Shown in pieces: positions 1 through 8,938 of a stretch of DNA of 64,000 nucleotides. Each line of letters begins with the position of its first letter. Positions within the stretch are counted from its first letter, which is position 1. The stretch spans positions 9,734,001 through 9,798,000 of the forward strand of contig CM082593.2 of NCBI GenBank assembly GCA_040954595.2, read 5' to 3'. The notes beneath the pieces are model-generated. The model was not told the origin of the DNA, did not search any database, and saw only the letters and a program-made list of their open reading frames with translations. Position numbers and translations under genes: made by a program. The stretch is from Balanoglossus misakiensis. Taxonomy: Eukaryota > Hemichordata.

Positions 1-91
1 TCTTTGGTGTGAGATTCCAGTAGTCAAGAGTAGGCTTACCTTGAATAATGTAATGCTTGTAAATAATTTCTAATTTCTTCTTACCCTCCAG

Positions 92-210
92 ATATGAATG
101 TCACAGTGGTGGAAATGCGTGCCAACACTATTGTCAGAATACCCATGGTAGTTATCTCTGCGCTTGCAGACCAGGATTCTATCTGCTGGAGGATGGCTAT
201 GCATGTGGCG
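92..210 (+). pseudogene. Type-1 cbEGF exon, frameshifted (unit A)
   Basis: An acceptor (ccctccag) precedes the exon and a donor (gtatgt) follows it. The body matches the type-1 cbEGF exons of units B and C, with the hydroxylation-type motif C-x-N-x4-Y-x-C-x-C still readable downstream. This copy has one GAAT where the others have two, so it is 119 nt instead of 123 and the frame shifts after the first three residues. The first Cys is lost from the reading frame. It differs from other copies near its end (RPGFYLLEDGYAC rather than RQGFNVLEDGHAC). Skipping it would preserve frame; including it would not. Confidence 0.8.
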
Positions 211-2188
211 GTATGTAACTGTGGATATTGATCTCTTCTGTGGCTACACTGTTTGGGGATTGTATATTGCTATGGTTACAATCAGCTAAACACACATCCT
301 GTCAGTCCATTGCACACATTTTAAAATTTGAAATCAACCGCACACTCGTACTGAACACATGTTTGTTGAAATTGTATCTCAGAATTTTTCCATTTATAAT
401 TATGCATAATATAAACAAATTAACAAATGTGAAATTTTATCTTTGAAAATTTGTTTGCAAGGGTGAAAAAGTAATCTGTTTTTTTAAAAATCAGACAAAG
501 TTTTGCTGACAGGGTACACGAGTTTCAGGGGATTTTGTTAAAATGAGTACGGGCAAATCAACAGCTATCAATGGATGCACCACAGGAGTAGGTGTTGGTT
601 CAAAACGCCTTTGGTACTTACAATCGTCCGGATCATATCAAAACGCGATGTGTTTGAATGCGACTGCATTTACTGACATCGAGAATGGCGGCCACATTGT
701 GATGACCGCGTCGACCGATGCGCGCGATGAACGTACGTGACTGACCTCCCTTGTCATGATCTTGCGTGTTTTGATATCTGCACGTCATCTCTGACGCATA
801 AAGTAGTCGGAACAGCGAAAGGTTTTCACAAATTTTGTCAAAACTGCGTCGAAATGGCTTTCTGACATTGACTTCCGTGTCTACGCTGTGGACTCACTAA
901 GTATGACTGTTCAATGACGTTTTATGAATGGACCAATCCGGTTACGTATGGTAATGCGTCCCGGGTCAAAAGTCAAGTATTGTACTTCGGCCAGTAAAAC
1001 TTGCAAGGGTTGTAGATTGCGGTGAATAAATATAAATAAATCGTGGAAAATTTGTATTAAAATCGTGATCTCTAAAAAAAGAGTGAGAACTTGATTTTGA
1101 GTGATATTGCAGTACAAAATTACAAAAAAATACTTTTTATTCCTTGGGGAAGTGTTAATTATTCAGAAAAAAAATATATTCTGAAATTTTCCAACTTCAG
1201 AATTTTTCCAACTGCAACAGAGGATATGATTATTTCATCAACTAACATGTAAAAGTTATTTAAAAAGTCAACTATGTCAATTAATGCATTATCTGGAAAG
1301 ATACCTTTTACGTGTCATGAATTACTATAGTTAATATATAGATAAAGGCCTTCATGCAATATTACATACACCAACACTTCATTTTGCAGTACGTGAGCTG
1401 CGGTGTACTGGCTTTTGCACTTGTCTGAGCTGCAGAAAGTCTTATCATATTGAAATTTACAGAAGGCATTGTTCCCTGCTGTTTTAGAGCTGTGAGTTAA
1501 CTGCGTAGAGCTGCCGTTTGTCTACACAATGTTCTAAAAAAGCTGTCAAAGAGAATTTGGTCTGCTGCCAACAAATGACAGCTCAGAACAACAACTGCAG
1601 ACCTGCAGATGAGCTGTGGATAGCTGACACAGCTCTAAATCAGAGCTGCAGCAGCTCTCTGCAGATCTGCAGGTTTGGTAAGGGATGTAGATGGTGAAAG
1701 GACATGACAAGACTCGAATCTGAATCAGAATATGAATCTTGGGCTGTGGAACGTGAAACGTGAAACTTGAAACGTGAATCTTGAATTAGGCTTACCCTAA
1801 TTTTTAATGGGTATATTCTTGATAACTCATCACCATGAATGATCATTTCAAAACTTAACAAGGCATATGGCTAAAGAGGATTCAGTGTTTGTGCACCTTC
1901 TATCTGCAATGCTGGATCTATTGACAGTTTTCAAAGGGGTTTAAAGACTCGTCTTTTTATTCAGTACTTTCTATTTCATTCCATTGCTTTTTTGGTTAAT
2001 AGGGACTGTCTTTCAGAACTCTTTGGTTTGTTTCGTGTTTTTAAGTGTAATTTATTATCCTTTAAGCTTTCACTTGTTTTCTAATTTTATTATTTTCTGT
2101 AGAAAATGCACTGAGATGTATGTGTATTATGTTTGTCAGGAAATAAATAATAATAAAATTAAAAATAATAAACTGTCTTTGATTTCAG
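211..2188 (+). other. Intron of unit A, with a unit-specific segment
   Basis: Bases 211-547 match the intron after the type-1 EGF exon in every other unit. Bases 548-1446 are unique to unit A and replace what is 5313-5819 in unit B. That segment has a locally GC-richer stretch (about 550-740) with a 65-codon open frame I do not recognise, then AT-rich sequence. From 1447 homology to unit B resumes. No splice-bounded coding exon could be supported. Confidence 0.55.
1480..1675. repeat. AGCTG/CTGCAG-rich tract (unit A)
   Basis: The pentamer AGCTG or its complement CAGCT and the hexamer CTGCAG recur many times within 200 bases. The same tract is at 5853-6052 in unit B and is absent from units C. 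It lies inside the segment flanked in unit B by 100-bp inverted arms, so it is probably the interior of that fold-back element. No coding function is visible. Confidence 0.5.
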
Positions 2189-2305
2189 ATGTCAATGAAT
2201 GTATGGAGAGAGCAGATCTTTGTGAAGGCCAGTGTGTGAATACAGCAGGCTCTTTTTATTGCACTTGTGTTGTGGGATATTGATTGGTCAATTGAGAGTG
2301 TACAG
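2189..2305 (+). pseudogene. Type-2 cbEGF exon with two in-frame TGA codons (unit A)
   Basis: The exon is bounded by gatttcag and gtaag, is 117 nt (39 codons) and is phase 1 at both ends. It encodes all six EGF cysteines, an N-terminal D-V-N-E calcium motif and the C-V-N-T-x-x-S-F-Y-C-x-C hydroxylation motif. TGA codons at 2281-2283 and 2293-2295 interrupt it between Cys5 and Cys6. The first TGA is shared by all five copies in the window. It is either a dead exon that is skipped or, less likely, a recoded one. Confidence 0.8.
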
Positions 2306-2345
2306 GTAAGACCAGCACAATATGTGGGCAACGAAAGGTCCTGTA

Positions 2346-2499
2346 TCTGTAACTTTTGAATTTTTATTCAATATTATTCTGGGTGTCACCCATCATTTCT
2401 TGTTCAGCTCGGTGAAGCTAGGTCTGTAACTTTTGAATTTTTATTCAATATTATTCTGGGTGTCACCCATCATTTCTTGTTCAGCTCGGTGAAGCTAGG
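2346..2499 (+). repeat. 77-bp tandem duplication
   Basis: Bases 2346-2422 and 2423-2499 are a direct, apparently perfect repeat starting tctgtaactttt and ending gaagctagg. Unit B and the C units have a single copy at the equivalent place, so the duplication is specific to unit A. Confidence 0.9.
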
Positions 2500-3783
2500 T
2501 AAGCAATGTTGTTATTGTTTAAACATTGTATTCAAGCCTGGGTCTGGACTTGGATGCAATTTGTCAATAATAACAGTGATTGGTAACTGCATGTTTACAT
2601 AACTGGCTAACTGTTAAAAAGACCAGCTGTTCTATTTGGTGTGTGTACAGTACACATGCCATTGGCAGCTTATGGCTCAGTCAGTGTTTGCCTGTTGATT
2701 TCTCTATGTGTGTGTGTCTGTCTGTCTGTATATGTACTCCGGTGTAGACTTTTTTATTGTGTTATCCCTGAATGGGACCACTGTGTCCTTAACACGATGT
2801 TTTACACTCAGCAGCGATATTTTGTCTAACACGAGTCAAAATATCCCCAACTCGTCTGAGAAATCTTATCCCAGGTCCTAAGGTTGTGAGACTAATAGAA
2901 TCTCACACTCCCAAGGACTTGGGATCATATTTCTCACATGTGTTGAGGATTTTCTGTCCCAAACAAGCTGCAGGCGAATGTGGGACAAGATATCCCCGAC
3001 GAGTGTGAGAAATACGATCCCAGGTCCTTGTTGTGTGAGATTATTTTTCTCACACGGTCACAAATTAGCCAAATTCGTTAAATAAATGACTCTTGAACTG
3101 TCATCTGGTACATTGTAGATTCAGTATCGCGTCATTGGATAACATTTAGCACATGTTGTTAAAGAACTCTTTGTCATCCAATCAGCGCTCGCATCATATA
3201 CAGCTCTCGATTCAGTGAGAATGTGGGATTGATTTGTTCTCACACTCTGATCCAACACTCTCAGCATGCCAGGAGTGTGAGAATCTATTACGAGTTTGAA
3301 ATCTTAGGTGAAGAGTTTATCAATTTCACTGCCAACCCTGTAGGGCATTCTGGGATATGTGTTCATGCCAAAGCACAAACAGCCATGACCTGACAGCTCA
3401 GTTTGTAGATCATTTCTACAAATCCACAAAGAGACTCAAAGTTTAGAAATGTTGTGTCGGTTAGAAATATTAGACGTATCACTGTTAATACTTTATTTCA
3501 AAGCCATGTGAATTTGTTCACATTAGGGAAATTTTTTAAAGGAAGGGAGGATTGGTATTGACTTGAATAATTACAATGGATGTATTGTCCACCTCTATAT
3601 AGTGCCCACTTTATTCTAGTCCCTGTGTAATTTATATCTACATTAATTGACTTTTCTACCAGGTATAATGGCCACCTGTCTATAAAGGCCAGTTTAGGAA
3701 AGTCCCTTTACTAGCCATAATGGACAGGTTTGACTGCACTTGTGTTGATTTCTGTCTGTAATATGTGTAACACAATCATAAAA

Positions 3784-4052
3784 TTTTTCATAAAGAGGGC
3801 ACACTTCCAAAATAAGGTGTCATCTCCAAGCAGACAATGTGAAAAAGGAGGCCGGTAGGTTACAGAGTACTGCTCGAGCTCATCTACTTTGTTGTATACA
3901 TGATACAAGTTGCGTGTAAAACTGACCTTACAATAAAATGTGGCTGTCGAAAGTCTGTCCCAACTATAGTGTTGATACACAAGACAAAGTTTTTACTCTT
4001 TGACCAACTGGCCTCATGTTTGCGTCTTGGAAGGGCACCCTCTTTATGAAAA
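3784..4052. mobile_element. MITE/fold-back element, CATAAAGAGGG termini (unit A)
   Basis: It starts tttttcataaagaggg and ends ccctctttatgaaaaa, an inverted pair of about 25 bp. A second inner inverted pair around ggccagttggt exists in the unit B copy (15647-15920). No coding capacity is seen and the superfamily is not assigned. Confidence 0.65.
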
Positions 4053-4852
4053 AGGCATATGATATCACTACAAGGAATAAATTAACATGATAGAACATTG
4101 CTGATTAATGTCATAGATCATGATAACATGAATGCATAGCAATGTTTTGGTACAATTTGGTACATAAAGAAATGGACTACTGTGACAGTATTGACTCTGG
4201 GCACTACGTAGATGATTCCCAGCCTCAAAATTCTGACTTGCTTCACCGTTGGAAGAAGTCAGTTTTCAGGTTAACATGTATATTTGTACAGAGTGTGGCA
4301 TTAGTGAGTGGTTGCATCACATCAATGCATGACAAAAGGTCATCACTGTGTAAGACTCAGAAATAGAATTTGAATACAAATCCTATTAAACAAAATATTC
4401 TAAAATTTACATGTTATTTTAACACCTGTTTACTCCTATAAAAGTGAGTGCACGTGTTTTCGAGGTCTCTTCAATTCAGAAGCCACTGTGTAGGCCTTAG
4501 TTGGTGCATGCAGCTCGTAGACTTAGAAATTAAGTTTGGTTCAACTCAAACGCTTCAAGTCCAGTTGACCATCTCACACTTCTGACACTGGTGGGATTCA
4601 AAGGTGCCTAAAACCCCTTGACTGTAGGACACAAATGCCTGACAGTGATATAACTATGTTATAATGTTACATCGACAATACATACGTTTGGGGATATGTT
4701 GTCTCAAATGATCAAATTGAGACAAATTATCCCCATCTTGTTATAAATCTGAGCCCAGGTGTCTTTGGTGTGAGATTCCAGTAGTCAAGAGTAGGCTTAC
4801 CTTGAATAATGTAATGCTTGTAAATTATTTCGAATTTCTTCTTACCCTCCAG

Positions 4853-4975
4853 ATATGAATAAATGTCACAGTTGTGGAAATGCGTGTCAACACTATTGTC
4901 AGAATACCCATGGTAGTTATCTCTGCGCTTGCAGACAAGGCTTCAATGTGCTGGAGGATGGCCATGCATGTGCAG
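4853..4975 (+). CDS. cbEGF exon, type 1 (unit B)
   Basis: The exon encodes one EGF-like module of an extracellular, probably secreted or cell-surface, multi-EGF protein. It is bounded by ccctccag and gtatgt, is 123 nt (41 codons) and is phase 1 at both ends. All six canonical cysteines and the C-Q-N-T-H-G-S-Y-L-C-A-C beta-hydroxylation motif are present. Two oddities relative to the C copies: the calcium-motif Glu is Lys (D-M-N-K-C), and G8 is replaced by Cys (H-S-C-G), giving seven cysteines. The unpaired Cys could disturb disulphides or pair with another module. Homology is clear; the parent gene is not identified. Confidence 0.8.
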
Positions 4976-6561
4976 GTATGTAACTGTGGATATTGATCTC
5001 TTCTGTGGCTACACTGTTTGGGGATTGTATATTGCTATGGTTACAATCAGCTAAACTCACATCCTGTCAGTCCATTGCACACATTTTAAAATTTGAAATC
5101 AACCGCACACTCGTACTGAACACATGTTTGTTGAAATTGTATCTCAGAATTTTTCCATTTATAATTATGCATAATATAAACAAATTAACAAATGTGAAAA
5201 CTTATCTTTGAAAATTTGTTTGCAAGGGTGAAAAAGTAATCTGTTGTTTTAAAAATCAGACAAAGTTTTGCTGACAGGGTACACGAGTTTCAGGGGATTT
5301 TGTTAAAATGAGAATGATAGAGAGTGTTAAAATTCCTAGATTCTGAGATTGCCATGGATATTGAGGACTTTGACGTAAAAACAATTAATTGATCAAGAAA
5401 TATGTGGTTAAGTATATGTGTGATCAACCTCACACTATACTATAAGACTGTCTGATATATTTATGCACAAGTACAATGTATTTTCACTACTTATATGCAT
5501 AACTCAATCAAATTAACATAATTTATCGACCTATAGCTAAATAAATTACCACAGCAAAGAATAAATATACACTTAGAAAATTCATATAGTTTTCATCTCA
5601 TTTTAAAGAAATTATAAATGCTTCTCCGAGGGGTACAATAATTTTTAGGGTAAGCCTAATTCAAGATTCACGTTTCAAGATTCACGTTTCATGTTCCACA
5701 GCCCAAGATGCATATTCTGATTCAGATTCCAGTCTTGTCTAATATGTTTATGCTGCCGTAACCAGGGGTGTGAACGATTGTTTATTGTCCTCGATCCCCG
5801 CCCAAGCAAGGTTCCCCAAATATTGAAATTTACAGAAGGCATTGTTCCCTGCTGTTTTAGAGCTGTGAGTTAACTGCGTAGAGCTGCCGTTTGTCTACAC
5901 AATGTTCTAAAAAAGCTGTCAAAGAGAATTTGGTCTGCTGCCAACAAATGACAGCTCAGAACAACCATTGCAGACCTGCAGATGAGCTGTGGATAGCTGA
6001 CACAGCTCTAAATCAGAGCTGCAGCAGCTCTCTGCAGATCTGCAGGTTTGGTAAGGGATGTAGATGGCGAAAGGACGTGACAAGACTCGAATCTGAATCA
6101 GAATATGAATCTTGGGCTGTGGAACGTGAAACGTGAAACTTGAAACGTGAATCTTGAATTAGGCTTACCCTAATTTTTAATGGGTATATTCTTAATAACT
6201 CATCACCATGAATGATCATTTCAAAACTTAACAAGGCATATGGCTAAAGAGGATTCAGTGTTTGTGCACCTTCTATCTGCAATGCTGGATCTATTGACAG
6301 TTTTCAAAGGGGTTTAAAGACTCGTCTTTTTATTCAGTACTTTCTATTTCATTCCATTGCTTTTTTGGTTAATAGGGACTGTCTTTCAGAACTCTTTGGT
6401 TTGTTTCGTGTTTTTAAGTGTAATTTATTATCCTTTAAGCTTTCACTTGTTTTCTAATTTTATTATTTTCTGTAGAGATTGCGCTGAGATGTATGTGTAT
6501 TATGTTTGTCAGGAAATAAATAATAATAAAATTAAAAATAATAAACTATCTTTGATTTCAG
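4976..6561 (+). other. Intron between type-1 and type-2 EGF exons (unit B)
   Basis: The first ~340 bases match all other units, and 5313-5400 also matches the C units. The rest holds the inverted-arm element described separately. No coding exon was found. The 6.49-kb TTAA element that splits this intron in the C units is absent: the empty target reads cctttaagctttcac at about 6433-6447. Confidence 0.6.
5640..6178. mobile_element. Fold-back element with ~100-bp inverted arms
   Basis: Left arm 5640-5739 and right arm 6079-6178 are near-perfect inverted copies (for example tagggtaagcctaattcaag against its complement near 6151-6170). The arms enclose the AGCTG-rich tract. Unit A keeps only the right arm and interior (1447-1805) and the C units have none of it. 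No coding capacity is seen and the target duplication is unclear. Confidence 0.75.
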
Positions 6562-6678
6562 ATGTCAATGAATGTATGGAGAGAGCAGATCTTTGTGAAG
6601 GCCAGTGTGTGAATACAGCAGGCTCTTTTTATTGCACTTGTGTTGTGGGATATTGATTGGTCAATTGAGAGTGTACAG
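6562..6678 (+). pseudogene. Type-2 cbEGF exon with two in-frame TGA codons (unit B)
   Basis: It is the same length and has the same splice sites as the unit A copy, with TGA at 6654-6656 and 6666-6668. The second TGA is shared only with unit A; the C units read GGA there. This groups A with B. Six cysteines are encoded if the stops are ignored. Confidence 0.8.
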
Positions 6679-6755
6679 GTAAGACCAGCACAATATGTGG
6701 GCAACGAAAGGTCCTGTATCTGTAACTTTTGAATTTCTATGGCATAAATACCATA

Positions 6756-6899
6756 CCTTTGATCCAACCTATAGCCTAATATATCTCGCCCTCTAACGAC
6801 CGCTGAGATAAAAAACTTTCCCCTGATTACGTCATACTCACCGAGTACATATACCACCTGTCCAGCCGTGAATATTCAGTATTATTATCTCAGCACGAG
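6756..6899 (+). repeat. DIRS left inverted terminal repeat
   Basis: It starts cctttgatccaacctatagc and ends cagcacgag. It is inversely repeated at 11363-11502. The 19 bases outside it (6737-6755) are specific to the left end and recur, complemented, in the internal complementary region. Confidence 0.9.
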
Positions 6900-7185
6900 A
6901 CAGCGGACATCTTCTCTCTTGAGGTGTTGGATTTTTGTCAAGAAGTGCTCAGCCCTTCGACCATTGCTGCTTTTCGCCTGAGGTTTTTCGATTGGGGAAG
7001 TAGATAAGTAACGACTTATTTTCTAAACTGCTTGCTTGTGTTATTTTGGCACTTGCAAAGTTTGTTTTTCGGATTTTTCCCACACGTGTACGGGTCAGTG
7101 TGTAGGGCTTCTGCGGTATTGTCTTTTCATATAGCCTTCAGAAGCCATTTTTGCCCGTGCATTTTTTCGTGTTTTCACTGGAACC

Positions 7186-8938
7186 ATGACGGAGAGAGTT
7201 TCTGACACCGCGTCGCGGTCGTCTTCTCGTACTCCTTCGGAAATAGAAGACTCTCAACTGCCTATTCCGGGTCAAGCTTTCCATTCAGCGCACTCTGAAG
7301 AGCCTGATGTTTTTTTCTGAGTTAGCTAGGGGGTCATCCCAAGATGGCGGCCATGCTTCTGCTAGGGCTTCGCTCGCTTCGAAGCGATCAAAGTTGGATT
7401 CATCAGCTGCTAGGACGGTTGCAGAAACTCCTGTTTTGCCGGTTTCTTCCTTTTTGGATGCAGCAGTTCCGGGTCCGTCTCATTTGGGAGGTGTTTCATC
7501 GGCGCAAACTGTTCAGTCAGGTGTTTGGCCGAATTATGCAGGTATGTCTTCTAGGTATTTTCATACGGTTCCTACCTCCGTCTTGGCTAATCCAGTGCTT
7601 TCGACGTCCATAGGTAGTGCCGGTAGTGTGTGGGGAGGGCTTCACGGCCCACCCCCTATGTGTGTACCAGACCAATTAGCTTCGGGAGTCGCTCAGGCTG
7701 GTGGGAATTTTCCCCCTCCGGGCTTCCAACAGTCGTGGGGTTTCCCATGGACTTGTCCTCCCTCTAATTTGGCGGCACCACTTCAGTCCACAAGCTGGGG
7801 TATGCCTGCTCAAGCTAATCGGGTCTCTGTGTTGGGCCAAAATCCTGTGCACAGTGGTCACACTGTCCCTGCCCCTCCTATTTCCTCCTTCGATGTTTCA
7901 CAATCGGAGTCAGAGGGGCATGATGAGGACGAAGACAATTTGTCCGATCAAGAGGAAACTAGTCGCGCCAGTCAATGGGCTGACGCGGTTATGCTAGTGT
8001 ATAATACTGTACCCCCTGAGGAATGTCCCCCACCCACTGCTGAAGTGTCGGCAGAACAGCTGACGGCTTCTTTTGAACATGTGTTGGGTAAGGCAGCTGA
8101 TCCGGTACACCGAAAGCTACCTTTTATTCCTCGTCTGTCGTCTCTGATAGACACGGTACATGCCGAGATTAACGGCACCAGGGACTTTTGTTACACTGCT
8201 AACAAGAAACCTCGTTGTTACCCTCAAGGGATGTCAAGTCATGTTTTCCCATTGGTGTCTAGACCTCAGGGTAGTCGCGTGTTTGATCTTACACGTGGAC
8301 CATTCTACCACTCTGCACCAGCAGTTGATTAATCCGCAAAGCAGTTGGTAAGAAATAAAGAGGTTTTGAGGAATTATGTGATTAGGGCTGAGGATTTTGC
8401 CCGCTTAGAGGCAACTACTCGTCTTTTCGCAAGGATCTCTAATTGCACTTTTCTGTTACTCTCAGCTTTAAGCAGAGAGCTTAAACCCATGCAGGAGGGT
8501 GAATCTACTCCTCAGATAGCAGAAAATTGGCAGCATGCCAAATTGTTGTTAACTGAAGCTGCTAAGGCTGTGGTTTATCAAGCAGAATTGAATTCTCGTA
8601 TGGCAGCGTCTCAAGTGTTGATGACGCGTGACCATCTTATCAGTCATCTTCCTTTGGAAAGGGAGGCAGCTCGTACTGCCCGTCTTCTCCCATGGTCAGG
8701 TCCATTGGTTTTTAATGGGCAATTTGATGCTGTTCTTAGAACAAATGAGGAGTTGCTTAAGCAGAAGTTGGCTGTAGAACAGTTAGCAGTAGCACAAGCT
8801 CAGTCTTCTGTCTCTGGGTCAAAGTTCACCGGCAAACGGAAGTTTGCTAGGAAGAGACCATTTAACAAGCAAAGGAAGGGTCAGCCCTTTCGTCAGCAGA
8901 CTAAGCCCCCCAAAGTGGCTAGCAGCCAGCACAAGTGA
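7186..8938 (+). pseudogene. DIRS ORF1 (gag-like), broken
   Basis: Translation probably began at ATG 7186 (MTERVSDTASRSSSRTPSE). At a run of seven T (7310-7316) this frame hits TGA at 7318; the +1 frame then continues open to TAA 8330-8332, and the same frame resumes to 8938. The product is Ser/Pro/Gly/Ala-rich with an acidic patch (SEGHDEDEDNLSDQEE) in the middle and a Lys/Arg/Gln-rich tail, fitting an RNA-binding structural protein. The end overlaps the RT reading frame by about 95 bases. The T-run could be an indel or a slippery site; the internal TAA argues for decay. Confidence 0.75.

Larger units (their letters stand above)
1..4760 (+). repeat. Paralogous unit A (most degraded EGF unit)
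   Basis: The sequence from base 1 is repeated with small changes from 4761, and again around 16638, 32351 and 48292, always just upstream of a type-1 EGF exon. Unit A keeps a frameshifted type-1 EGF exon and a stop-containing type-2 EGF exon. Relative to unit B it lacks the type-3/4 EGF exons and has no DIRS or TTAA insertion. It therefore supplies the empty-site sequence for insertions in units B and C. The start is cut by the window edge, so its true extent is unknown. Confidence 0.85.
2306..4852 (+). other. Intron of unit A after the type-2 exon
   Basis: No coding exon is seen. It holds a 77-bp tandem duplication, a tract dense in CTCACAC/GTGTGAG inverted repeats (about 2861-3295), a deletion scar near 3588-3595 where unit B carries four EGF exons, the right end of a Tigger-like MITE ending at 3736, a 270-bp MITE and a damaged tRNA-like remnant near 4588-4630. 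Confidence 0.6.

Noticed and set aside
2476-2499. A 14-nt micro-exon (between ttcag and gtaag)
   Set aside because: The length is not a multiple of three, it does not fit the phase-1 series, and the segment is duplicated within unit A without consequence.
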